A stretch of DNA of 38,297 nt from Caldisericota bacterium (GCA_026390195.1 JAPLGK010000027.1:1-38297); one strand, 5' to 3'; counted from the stretch's first letter, positions 10,401-18,239 are shown. The notes: generated from the letters alone by a model not told the origin. Translations and numbers: made by a program.

Positions 10401-10609
10401 GCATCCTGGACTCTGCCGACCAACGGAAGACCCTGCATGCGGACGATGACCTCCTGTAACGATGGCGATGACCCGACACGGGCCAGAAAGGCGGCGTCGA
10501 TCGTAGGCAGGTTCATCGAGCCGCGCGCGGGCTTCCCTGGCAGTGCGCACCCCAGTACCAGAGCCACCACTACCACGATTCTCAGACACCATTGCAGTTG
10601 CCTCGTCAT
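7463..10609 (-). CDS. Secreted subtilisin-like S8 peptidase with PA domain, cohesin-like module and C-terminal dockerin-type repeat
   Basis: S8 motifs GIIDTGIDYMHPDL (Asp), GHGTHVAGI (His), GTSMASPGVAGA (Ser). C-term DIDGNKRVDLRDMVALARAYGS...DLNGDGRVDDADLQILRQHYGDVYP is a dockerin-type Ca-binding duplicate. ATG at 10609 with SD GGAGG. Confidence 0.92.
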   Translation of the reverse strand: MTRQLQWCLRIVVVVALVLGCALPGKPARGSMNLPTIDAAFLARVGSSPSLQEVIVRMQGLPLVGRVQDAGTEGWLDTVAAHASEAAISQEQDAFLSSLTAHGVAYAVTQRLSVTFNGLALSLAGCDLAAVAGTSHVSFVYESRRAQILDDDGNAAMGVNQALWDRTSAGGKKLDGTGTAIGIIDTGIDYMHPDLGGARFPNAKVVGGYDFADDDGNPMDNQGHGTHVAGIAAADGKVQGVAPKAKLYAYKVFSDQGGGAADGDIIAALDRSLRDHCTVVNMSLGMSGGTADTPENEAINNAVKAGVVVVAATGNSGPRNPETNWPLGSPATALNAIAVAASNDGPYPVMEVLTPSGTGMDHILGGYADIAPEFKEGSTYSIVDAGYGSKADFAGVNVKGKVALVERGPIGTGGIYFRDKVLNAEAAGAAGVIIYNHSPGVIGMTLRVAAGDESKDYVPCIGITQDAGLDLRMLTTRGLVVRFGTRSNLGTLADFSSMGPTEDFHFKPEVSAPGVTVNSTFPNDEYAKLDGTSMASPGVAGAVALIKAAHPDWTPETVKLALMNTSDVLRNWQNDEVITWTLQGAGRVDVPAAIDAPAVAGIATSDGKTTFQTGALLVDDDSIATATTITVRSLSNHSVTFAPSFNWTMDARAGVEVTVASLSVVVAPGGTAQVAVTTTVNPATVGDGPHEGMITLQSASGTLHVPYIFWRASVEVPEQLSGMHTSTATLMAPGGTMDVRFNIGYGGVRPAVEEGDEPQGSSFASQVVATVTGTDGATTLGTVYRRSLLLVGDHGFAWDGRDVHGNLFLTDGDYLLRTSVVESNNDPVNLQISEAAHQSTPIRVTGMAGVPELSLNIVGGSLRQGEDVTVSLTADSTTSISDIAAVVQFEPYYLSVKSVLEGDFLNQRGKVPSSLVSAVDASAGSAAVEGATGTGQVQGRGSVCMITFTVLHSGSTELWIGKPRATNGSGTAETIARSLAITLRSGGNVWDIDGNKRVDLRDMVALARAYGSQAGDRRYDNMADLNGDGRVDDADLQILRQHYGDVYP

Positions 10610-10850
10610 CGTTTTCCTCCTGCGCCGCTGGCGGGTCGCATGCTCAACCCACACGGAGGCAGATGTGTTGGGTATACCGCCAAACCGCTCCAAGGTCAAT
10701 GAAGATGGAACTCACGAGCCAGGAAACAGCTGGATTCCCGCCTGCGCCGAGGAACACCACTCAGAAGCACCCCTCGTATTAGACTAACATGCTCGGGGGC
10801 ATTGTACCAACATGCAGAACACCCTCGGATACAAAAACATCCTTGGGCTC

Positions 10851-10900
10851 GTGAGGAGCACCCCTCGTCTTGAACAAAAGGACTCGGGGGGGATGACAGA
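10851..10900. repeat. Dispersed intergenic repeat copy (AGCACCCCTCG..CTTG.ACAAAAGG.CTCGGGGG.ATGACA)
   Basis: Matches 27588..27630; related degenerate copies at 10764..10800 and about 10814..10850. Confidence 0.7.
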
Positions 10901-10987
10901 GAGAGGAGAAAGACTCCCGCAGGGGCAGGAATGACAGGTTGCAGGACAGCGATGACGGGTCAGATGATGAAGAAACGACACGGGTTC

Positions 10988-11015
10988 TTGTCGTACGCGT
11001 GCGGACGTCTATACT
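10988..11015 (+). promoter_or_regulatory. Sigma-70-like promoter for the tungstate/Moco operon
   Basis: TTGTCG (10988-10993), 16-nt spacer, TATACT (11010-11015), placing the transcript start just before the structured leader. Confidence 0.55.
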
Positions 11016-11019
11016 GTTG

Positions 11020-11138
11020 TCCTCTGCAGCGCAGAGAACAATTCTTCGAGCTGTCCGACCTTCGGTGCAAGCCATGGCGTACAGCCGGCAGGGTACGGCG
11101 GGAAACGGCCGTGCCTCCCATTGTGGAAAGGAGAAACA
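11020..11138 (+). ncRNA. Putative Moco/Tuco (molybdenum/tungsten cofactor) riboswitch
   Basis: Leader contains GTCCGACC...GCCGGCAGGGTACGGCGGGAAACGGCCGTGCCTCCCATTGTGGAAAGGAG, resembling the conserved Moco RNA core as I recall it; GGTACG pairs with CGTGCC; 5' hairpin CTCTGC-AGC-GCAGAG. SD (AAGGAG) lies in the conserved 3' strand. Located directly upstream of a tungstate/Moco operon. Confidence 0.75.
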
Positions 11139-12950
11139 ATGAATCAAGGTCTGCCACGTCTGCTGGTCCGCCGCGTCCTTGCGGTCGCACTCATTCTCGC
11201 ATTCCTGTCCATGGCGTCCGTCCACCCGGCGCGCGCCGCATCACTGTCTGACATCATTGGGCGTCCCGATCAGGCAGTCATCGAACTGGTCGTCGCCAAA
11301 GGGTTCATGAAGGGTTACCCGGACGGGACGTTGCGACCCGACGCTCCAGTCACCCGTGCCGAGTTCGTCGTGGCGCTTGCGCGCTCCGCCGGGCTGGATC
11401 TCGTGCAGTCACCCGCCAACACGCTTCTGGACCTGCCGACGAGCAACTGGGCCTCTCCTCTGGTCTACGCCGCCCTGACCAAGGGCTGGGTCTCCGGGTA
11501 CCCGGACGGGACCTTCCACCCCACAGCCGGCATCACCCGTGAAGAGTCGATGGTCATTGTCGCACGCCTCATGGGCTTCGAGATCCGCGGCATGGCGACC
11601 CACATAGTCCTGGACAAGGTCCCAGGCTCGGAGGACCTTTCGGAGTGGGCCCGGACAGCTGCTGCTGCCTGTGTACAGGAAGGCATGGTCGCCGATGTGA
11701 CGAGGCCGACCGCGGCCATCACCCGTGCCCAGGCTGCTGCCTACTTCCCCCCCATCCTCGACTACAAGGAGCCCGAAACACAGTCGATGGTCCTCGCCAC
11801 GACGACCTCCACCTTCGACTCCGGGCTCCTGACCTTCCTTGTCCCTCTGTTCGAGAAGTCCAACCACGTCAAGGTCAAGATCATCTCGGTCGGTACCGGT
11901 CAGGCGATCACGACCGGGCGCAAGGGCGACGCAGACGTCCTGCTCGTGCACGCGCGTGCCCAGGAAGACCTGTTCATGGCCGACGGCTTCGGCCTCTTCC
12001 GCAAGGATGTCATGTACAACGATTTCATCATTGTTGGTCCAGCTTCGGACCTAGCGAAGATTAAGGGCATGACCGATGCGACCGCGGCGTTCACGAAGCT
12101 CGCCGGCTCGGGCTCGACCTTCATCAGCCGTGGTGACAAGTCGGGCACCAACACCAAGGAACTCGACATCTGGAAGGCAGCGGGCATCACGCCTGCCGGC
12201 AAGTCCTGGTACCTCAGCGCCGGACAGGGCATGGGCGAAGTCCTCATGATGACCGACCAGAAGCAGGCATACACCCTGACCGACCGCGCCACGTACCTTG
12301 CGTATCAGAATGGTGGCAAGATCAACCTGCCGATCCTCGTCCAGGGGTCTCAGGGGCTGCTCAATCCCTACGGCCTCATGCCCGTGAACCCCGCCAAATA
12401 CCCACAGGTCAAGGTGGACCTCGCCGTTCGATTCGCCGATTTCATGACCGGCCTTCCCGGTCAGGAACTCATCAAGAGCTTCGGCGTGGAGCAATACGGG
12501 CAGACCCTCTTCTATCCGGATTCCACCGAGTGGAGGGCTACGCGCAGCCTCGACATCGTTCTTCCCAGCGGCAAGGCGGTCACCTACCGTCTGAACGACG
12601 TCCGCAAGTTCCCCGTTACGACGGTCAAGATCTACCCACAGAACAACCAGTCACTCACGCCGGTTCTTTACGGCGGTGTCCAGCTCATCGACATCCTGAA
12701 GGCCATCTCTCCCGATCTTGCAGCCGCCAAGCGCCTGATGGTCGTCGCCACAGCCACAGACGGCAGCCGTATGACATTGGACTATGACGACATCTACAAC
12801 GCGCGCACCGGCACGAAGATCACGGTCGTCTACCTCAAGAACGGTGTGACACTCTCGACCGACGATGGCTTCATGGCTCTCATGACCACCAGGGGCGTGT
12901 TCCTGGTGAACAGTCTCAAGTACGTCTACCGGCTCGAAATCCACAAATAG
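11139..12950 (+). CDS. SLH-domain-anchored tungstate-binding protein (TupA-like) with C-terminal oxidoreductase molybdopterin-binding-like domain
   Basis: SLH repeats (VVAKGFMKGYPDGTLRPDAPVTRAEFVVALAR; ALTKGWVSGYPDGTFHPTAGITREESMVIVARLMG); TupA motif TTTSTFDSGLLTFLVPLFE...VGTGQAITTGRKGDADVLLVHA...YNDFIIVGP...SRGDKSGTNTKE...GQGMGEVL; C-term LDIVLPSGKAVTYRLNDVRKFP...YGGVQLIDILKA...GVFLVNSLKYVYRLEI. Confidence 0.85.
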   Translation: MNQGLPRLLVRRVLAVALILAFLSMASVHPARAASLSDIIGRPDQAVIELVVAKGFMKGYPDGTLRPDAPVTRAEFVVALARSAGLDLVQSPANTLLDLPTSNWASPLVYAALTKGWVSGYPDGTFHPTAGITREESMVIVARLMGFEIRGMATHIVLDKVPGSEDLSEWARTAAAACVQEGMVADVTRPTAAITRAQAAAYFPPILDYKEPETQSMVLATTTSTFDSGLLTFLVPLFEKSNHVKVKIISVGTGQAITTGRKGDADVLLVHARAQEDLFMADGFGLFRKDVMYNDFIIVGPASDLAKIKGMTDATAAFTKLAGSGSTFISRGDKSGTNTKELDIWKAAGITPAGKSWYLSAGQGMGEVLMMTDQKQAYTLTDRATYLAYQNGGKINLPILVQGSQGLLNPYGLMPVNPAKYPQVKVDLAVRFADFMTGLPGQELIKSFGVEQYGQTLFYPDSTEWRATRSLDIVLPSGKAVTYRLNDVRKFPVTTVKIYPQNNQSLTPVLYGGVQLIDILKAISPDLAAAKRLMVVATATDGSRMTLDYDDIYNARTGTKITVVYLKNGVTLSTDDGFMALMTTRGVFLVNSLKYVYRLEIHK

Positions 12951-12976
12951 TATGCAAGCGACGCGGAGAGATACCG

Positions 12977-13696
12977 ATGGGTGATATCGGCCGGGGCTTT
13001 GCGCAGGCCGTGCGGCTCATCCTTTCCTTGGACCCCGGCACGTACGAGGCTCTGGGGACATCTCTCCGCGTCACGATGAGCGCGCTGTTCTGGTCGGCGC
13101 TCGCAGGGTTCCCTCTCGGCATCCTGCTGGCGTTCGCTCGCTTCCGGGGCAAGCAGGGCGTCATGAACGTCGTCTATACCCTGATGGGGTTCCCGCCGGT
13201 GGTGGCCGGCCTCCTGGTGTATCTCCTGTTCTCGCGCAGCGGCCCCCTCGGTCCGCTGGAACTGCTTTACACCCCGACAGCGATGGTGGTCGCTCAGATC
13301 GCGCTGGCTCTCCCGGTTATCGTGGGCCTCTCGGTCCTTGGACTGCGCAGCGCCGACAAGGGCGTCTTCGACCTTGCGCTTACGCTGGGGGCAACACACA
13401 CGCAGGCCTCCGTCGCTTTGCTCCTCGAGGCACGCCTGGCCATCCTAGGCGCCGTCGTCACGGCGTTTGGCAACGCCATCAGCGAGGTCGGGGCAGCCAT
13501 GCTGGTGGGTGGCAACATCCAGGGGGCGACCCGTACGCTTACCACGGCCCTCGTCCTTGAGACCCGTCAGGGCAACTTCGACCGTGCCGTCGCGCTGGGC
13601 ATCATCCTGCTCCTCGTCTCCTTCCTCGTCAACATCGTCCTATCTCGCCTGGGCGAGGGCACGTCGGAGGCCGGCAATGTCCGCCACCTCGACTGA
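12977..13696 (+). CDS. tupB: Tungstate/molybdate ABC transporter permease (TupB-like)
   Basis: 239-aa multi-TM ABC permease with SEVGAAMLVGGNIQGATRTLTTALVLETRQGNFDRAVALGIIL, typical of TupB, adjacent to TupA. Confidence 0.85.
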   Translation: MGDIGRGFAQAVRLILSLDPGTYEALGTSLRVTMSALFWSALAGFPLGILLAFARFRGKQGVMNVVYTLMGFPPVVAGLLVYLLFSRSGPLGPLELLYTPTAMVVAQIALALPVIVGLSVLGLRSADKGVFDLALTLGATHTQASVALLLEARLAILGAVVTAFGNAISEVGAAMLVGGNIQGATRTLTTALVLETRQGNFDRAVALGIILLLVSFLVNIVLSRLGEGTSEAGNVRHLD

Positions 13697-14462
13697 CCTC
13701 ATCACAGCGGCAGGCGTTCGCAAGCGCTTTGGCGCCCGGAAGGTCCTGCAGGACATCGACCTCAGCGTTGCCGCAGGCAGCATCACCGTCATCCTCGGCA
13801 CGAACGGCGCCGGCAAGACGACCCTCCTGCGCATCCTTGGGTTGCTGGAACCCGCCGACGAAGGCACCGTCGCGTATGATGGCATTGCCCCTGGTGTGTC
13901 GACCGTCACCTATGGAGCCTCGACCAGGAGTCCGACTCAGGACCAGCACTACCTACCCCTGCGACGCCAGATGCTGCTCGCGTTTCAACACCCCGCGGTC
14001 TTCAGCAGCTCGGTCCTCAGCAATGTAATGTATGGGTTGCAGTTACGCGGTATGAGTCGAGCCGAGGCAGAGGAGCGGTCCATGGCCGCCCTGCGCGAGG
14101 TAGGCATCGCAGAGAGAGCGCGCCAGCATGCATCGTCGCTTTCCGGCGGCGAAGCGGCACGCCTGTCGGTGGCGCGCGCCCTCGCCCTGCAGCCGCGCCT
14201 GCTCTTCCTCGACGAGCCCTCCGCCAGCCTGGACCCCTACGGCACCAAGCTGCTCGAAGACCTGCTGCTCCACATGAGGGACGACCTGGGCATAACCGCC
14301 GTCATCGTGACACAGGACATCTTTGAAGCCCGTCGTGTCGCCGACGACGTGGCGTTCCTGCACGAGGGGCGTATCATTGAACAGGCACCGCGCGAGGCTT
14401 TCTTTGCGAGTCCTCGCGACGACCGGACCCGCCGCTTTGTGGCAGGTGAGCTGCTTGTGTAA
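13677..14462 (+). CDS. ABC transporter ATP-binding protein (tungstate/molybdate importer ATPase)
   Basis: Walker A GTNGAGKTT, signature SSLSGGEAARLSVARAL, Walker B LLFLDEPSASLDP. ATG at 13677 overlaps the permease end. Confidence 0.9.
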   Translation: MSATSTDLITAAGVRKRFGARKVLQDIDLSVAAGSITVILGTNGAGKTTLLRILGLLEPADEGTVAYDGIAPGVSTVTYGASTRSPTQDQHYLPLRRQMLLAFQHPAVFSSSVLSNVMYGLQLRGMSRAEAEERSMAALREVGIAERARQHASSLSGGEAARLSVARALALQPRLLFLDEPSASLDPYGTKLLEDLLLHMRDDLGITAVIVTQDIFEARRVADDVAFLHEGRIIEQAPREAFFASPRDDRTRRFVAGELLV

Positions 14463-14507
14463 CAGGGGACATACCTGGTTCTTGTAACATCTGCCACTGG
14501 AGGAACG

Positions 14508-15737
14508 ATGCTGAACATCGAGGAAGCGCTGAAGGCGATACTGGAGCACGCAACACCGTTGGCGCCTGTCACCATGCCGCTCGATGAGGCTGCGGGACTG
14601 GTACTTGCGGAGGACGTGATGGCACATGGGAATGTACCCCCCTTCGCCAACTCCGCTATGGACGGGTTCGCGGTCCTCGCCGCCGACATATGGCAGGCAT
14701 CCGAGGCCACACCTGTCCGCCTGCACATCCTGGAAGACGTCCCTGCGGGCAGCGTCGCGACGCAGCCGGTTCGCCCTTGAACCGCCATCCGCATCATGAC
14801 GGGCGCGCCCCTCCCCGCCGACGCCGACACTATCGTCCACGTCGAGGCGACCCGCACAGAGGGTGACGACGTCCTTATTCTGCTGGCGCTCAAGACAGGC
14901 ACCAACGTTCGCAGTGCAGGCGAAGACATGAAGGACGGCGCCATCGTCCTCGCGGCCGGAACAGTCCTCCGCCCGGGCGAGGTCGGCGTCTGCGCTGCAG
15001 CGGGTCATGCCACCGTCACCGTTTGCCCCCGTGCGCGCGTTGCCGTCCTGACCACCGGCAGCGAGCTGGTCGACGTCGCCCTGGTGCCTGGACCGGGACA
15101 GATCCGTGACGCCAACGCGCACTCGCTGCGCGCACAGGTCGCCGCGATGGGCGCAGAACCGGTGGTCTTCGCTCGCGTGGCCGATACGCGTGTGGCCGTG
15201 AGGTCTGCGCTCGAACAGGCTCTTGCCCAGTCTGATGTCGTCCTCACCAACGGCGGCATCTCGGTCGGCGACTACGATTTCGTGAAGGACGTCTTGCAGG
15301 AGATGGGCGCAGAGCTGGTCTTCTGGCATGTGAAGCAGAAGCCAGGCAAGCCCATGGCCTTCTGGACGCTGGGCTCCAGGCGCATCGTCGGGCTACCTGG
15401 CAATCCCGTATCTTGCATGGTCTGTGTCGAGGAGTACGTACGACCCCTGGTACGTCACATGATGGGCCACGCCCTGCTGTATCGCCCTGTCCGCACCGCC
15501 GTTTTCGACGAACGGTACACCAAGGGCGCCGACGCGGGACGCACGCACTTCGCGCGGGTCCGCCTGCAGGAGCGTGACGGAGCCCTCCATGCTACCTTGA
15601 CCGGTCCCCAGGGGTCCGGCATCCTCACGTCTATGGCGCTCGCTGCCGGCATCGCCGTCATCCCTGAAAATACGCCTGTCGTCGAGGCAGGCCAGACCAT
15701 TCACATACAGCTCACCGACTTGCCGGAGGACCACTGA
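14508..15737 (+). pseudogene. moeA: MoeA molybdopterin molybdenumtransferase reading frame interrupted by one in-frame TGA (14778..14780)
   Basis: ORFs 14508..14780 and 14796..15737 share a frame and join as ...EDVPAGSVATQPVRP-[TGA]-TAIRIMTGAPLPADADTIV..., a contiguous MoeA. The stop sits at the Gly of the PGTAIRIMTGAP motif. Confidence 0.88.
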
Positions 15738-16702
15738 TGACCGACCGCTTCGGACGCACCATCGACTACCTCCGCATCTCCGTCACCGACCGCTGCAACC
15801 TGCGGTGCCGCTACTGCATGCCTGAGGAAGGTGTCCCGATGCTGGGGCACAAGGACATCCTGCGCTTTGAGGAGATCGTCGCGTTTATGCGCGTTGCTGC
15901 CTCCGATGGCATCGTCAAGGTACGCCTTACGGGTGGCGAACCGCTGTGCCGCCTCGGCATTGTGGACCTGGTGCGGATGCTGCTCGCTGTCCCCGGCCTG
16001 CACGACCTGTCGGTCACCACCAACGGCATCCTGCTGCCTCAGTTTGCCGCCGACCTCAAGGCTGCCGGACTGAAACGTGTCAACATTGGTCTGCCCTCGC
16101 TTGACCCCACCACCTACGCCCATCTCACGCGTCTCGGCTCGCTGGACACCGCCCTGGCTGGACTCAAAGCAGCCGTCGACATAGGATTTGACCCCATCAA
16201 GCTCAACGTCGTCGTCCTGCGTGGTGTCAACGACGACCTGGCGCCGTACCTCGACCTCACCAGGCGTCTGCCCGTCGAGGTCCGCTTCATCGAGTACATG
16301 CCCATCGGCCCACTGGGTGAGGACCACTACCTGGTACCCGCCACCGAGCTGCGCCGCAGGCTAGAAGCACTGGCCCCTCTGGAGCCGGCCGACAAGCCTG
16401 ACGGCAACGGCCCCGCGCAGGACTATCGCCGTATCCCGGGAGCGCCCGGAACAGTGGCTGTGATCGCTCCCGTGAGCGAGCATTTTTGCCCCACCTGCAA
16501 CCGCCTGCGACTGCTCGCAGACGGTCACCTGCGGCTGTGCCTGTTTGGAGCCGACGAAATCGACATCAGGCCTGCCCTGCGCCCTGTCGTCAACGATGAG
16601 GCGCTGCGCGCACTGCTTGTGCGCGCGATGCAGCAGAAACCCGAGTGCATGCCGGAGACGGCCCGCCACTACGGCCGCGCCATGGGAAGCATAGGAGGAT
16701 AG
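15737..16702 (+). CDS. moaA: GTP 3',8-cyclase MoaA
   Basis: Radical SAM CNLRCRYCMPEEG; C-terminal cluster motif CPTCNRLRLLADGHLRLCLF; terminal GG (SIGG). ATGA overlap with moeA. Confidence 0.96.
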   Translation: MTDRFGRTIDYLRISVTDRCNLRCRYCMPEEGVPMLGHKDILRFEEIVAFMRVAASDGIVKVRLTGGEPLCRLGIVDLVRMLLAVPGLHDLSVTTNGILLPQFAADLKAAGLKRVNIGLPSLDPTTYAHLTRLGSLDTALAGLKAAVDIGFDPIKLNVVVLRGVNDDLAPYLDLTRRLPVEVRFIEYMPIGPLGEDHYLVPATELRRRLEALAPLEPADKPDGNGPAQDYRRIPGAPGTVAVIAPVSEHFCPTCNRLRLLADGHLRLCLFGADEIDIRPALRPVVNDEALRALLVRAMQQKPECMPETARHYGRAMGSIGG

Positions 16703-16703
16703 C

Positions 16704-17186
16704 ATGGGAAGCAATGAACTGACGCATCTGGACGACAAGGGCAACGCGCGCATGGTGGACGTCGGCGGAAAGCCGGAGACAGCCCGAGAGGCCGTCGCCC
16801 GCTGCCGTGTCCTGCTGGCCCCCGCTACCTTCGATCTGGTCAAAGCGGGCAACCTCAAGAAAGGCGACGTCCTGACCGTCGCGCAGGTCGCCGGCATTCA
16901 GGCTGCCAAACGCACCTGGGAACTGGTCCCCCTCTGTCACCAGATCAACATGACGTTTGTCGGTGTGACGTTGACACTGAATGAGACCGATCACGCCCTC
17001 GACATCGAAGCGACCGCTCGCACCAAGGCCGAGACCGGCGTCGAGATGGAAGCCCTGGTCGCTGCCTCCACCGCTGCGCTCACCGTCTACGACATGTGCA
17101 AGGCTGTCGAACGGGGCATTCGCATCACCGACCTGCGCCTCGTCCGCAAGAGCGGTGGCCAGACCGGTCTCTGGGAGAGCGCATGA
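16704..17186 (+). CDS. moaC: Cyclic pyranopterin monophosphate synthase MoaC
   Basis: LTHLDDKGNARMVDVGGKPETAREAVA...KKGDVLTVAQVAGIQAAKRTWELVPLCHQI...GVEMEALVAASTAALTVYDMCKA. Confidence 0.97.
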   Translation: MGSNELTHLDDKGNARMVDVGGKPETAREAVARCRVLLAPATFDLVKAGNLKKGDVLTVAQVAGIQAAKRTWELVPLCHQINMTFVGVTLTLNETDHALDIEATARTKAETGVEMEALVAASTAALTVYDMCKAVERGIRITDLRLVRKSGGQTGLWESA

Positions 17187-17638
17187 ACCATTCCGTCGTC
17201 ATCTCGGTCAACATCTCGGAGCAGAAAGGCACACGCAAACATCCCGTGCAAGGCCCTGTCACCATCACCATGCTGGGCATGCAGGGCGATGCCCACGCAG
17301 GCGACTGGCACCGTCAACTCAGCCTGCTTGCGCAGGAGAGCATCGACAAGATGCAGGGCCACGGCCTGGTATTGCAGCCCGGCGACTTCGCCGAGAATAT
17401 CACGACGCAGGGCCTGGACCTGCTGACCCTGCCTGTCGGGACACGTCTCCAGATCGGCACCGCCGTCACGATGGAGGCCACCCAGATCGGCAAGGAATGC
17501 CACCTGGGCTGTGAGATCCGCAAGCTGGTCGGCGACTGCGTCATGCCCCGCGAGGGCATCTTCGCCCGCGTCATCACGCCCGGCACGATTCATGCCGGCG
17601 ACATCATCACCATTATCAGCAAAGGAGGAACCCTATGA
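17183..17638 (+). CDS. MOSC domain-containing protein
   Basis: Starts MNHSVVISVNISEQKGTRKHPV; GDAHAGDWHRQLSLLAQESI; PGDFAENITTQGLDL; IGKECHLGCEI. ATGA overlap with moaC. Confidence 0.9.
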   Translation: MNHSVVISVNISEQKGTRKHPVQGPVTITMLGMQGDAHAGDWHRQLSLLAQESIDKMQGHGLVLQPGDFAENITTQGLDLLTLPVGTRLQIGTAVTMEATQIGKECHLGCEIRKLVGDCVMPREGIFARVITPGTIHAGDIITIISKGGTL

Positions 17639-18111
17639 AAGCAGCAGTTCTGACCGTCAGTGACAGTTGCGCCGCCGGGAACCGCGTCGACGAGAGCGGC
17701 CCCGCAATCGTAAAGCGTCTCACGGATGCCGGCTGGACCATCGAGGAAACGACGATCGTTCCCGACGAGCAGGCCGAAATTGCCGGAATCCTTGAGCAGT
17801 GGTCCATGGAACGCCGCGTGAACGCCATCATCACCACGGGCGGCACTGGCTTCTCCACCCGCGACGTCACCCCCGAGGCGACCCTGTCCGTCATTGACCG
17901 CCGCGCGCCCGGCATCAGTGAAGCCATCCGTCTCTACGGCCTGAACAAGGGCGTCCCGACTGCCTGTCTGTCCCGCGCCGAAGCCGGCCTCCGAGGCGCG
18001 ACGCTCATCATCAACCTCCCCGGCAGCCTCAAGGCCGTGCAGGATGGCATGGACGTCCTCATCCCACTGCTCCCACATGCCCTGGAGATGATCGCGGGAA
18101 AGGGACACTAG
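17635..18111 (+). CDS. mog: Molybdopterin adenylyltransferase (MogA/MoaB family)
   Basis: VLTVSDSCAAGNRVDESGP, ITTGGTGFSTRDVTPEAT, INLPGSLKAVQDGMDVLIPLLPHALEMI. Confidence 0.93.
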   Translation: MKAAVLTVSDSCAAGNRVDESGPAIVKRLTDAGWTIEETTIVPDEQAEIAGILEQWSMERRVNAIITTGGTGFSTRDVTPEATLSVIDRRAPGISEAIRLYGLNKGVPTACLSRAEAGLRGATLIINLPGSLKAVQDGMDVLIPLLPHALEMIAGKGH

Positions 18112-18194
18112 AACCGCGTAGCTACATGCCGTACTGGTGGGCTGTTCGTTGCGGGTGAGCCAGACGACAGGCTTGCCCGCAGGTCTGTTCCGGG

Positions 18195-18233
18195 TTGTAC
18201 GTCCCTCGTTTGGTGTACAATACTAAATGAGGG
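18195..18233 (+). promoter_or_regulatory. Promoter with two interleaved dyads upstream of the type IIG RM gene
   Basis: TTGTAC (18195-18200)...GTACAA (18215-18220) inverted repeat overlapping -10 TACAAT (18216-18221); CCCTCGTTT (18203-18211)/AAATGAGGG (18225-18233) second inverted repeat. Confidence 0.5.
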
Positions 18234-18239
18234 GGCTTC

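Noticed and set aside
14778-14780. Selenocysteine or genome-wide UGA=Gly recoding at the moeA stop
   Set aside because: No convincing SECIS-like hairpin seen, MoeA has Gly rather than Cys here, and several neighbouring genes terminate with TGA. Kept only as a remote option under the moeA finding.
14043-15329. 428-aa minus-strand ORF
   Set aside because: Shadow of the ATPase and moeA frames; no recognisable motif.
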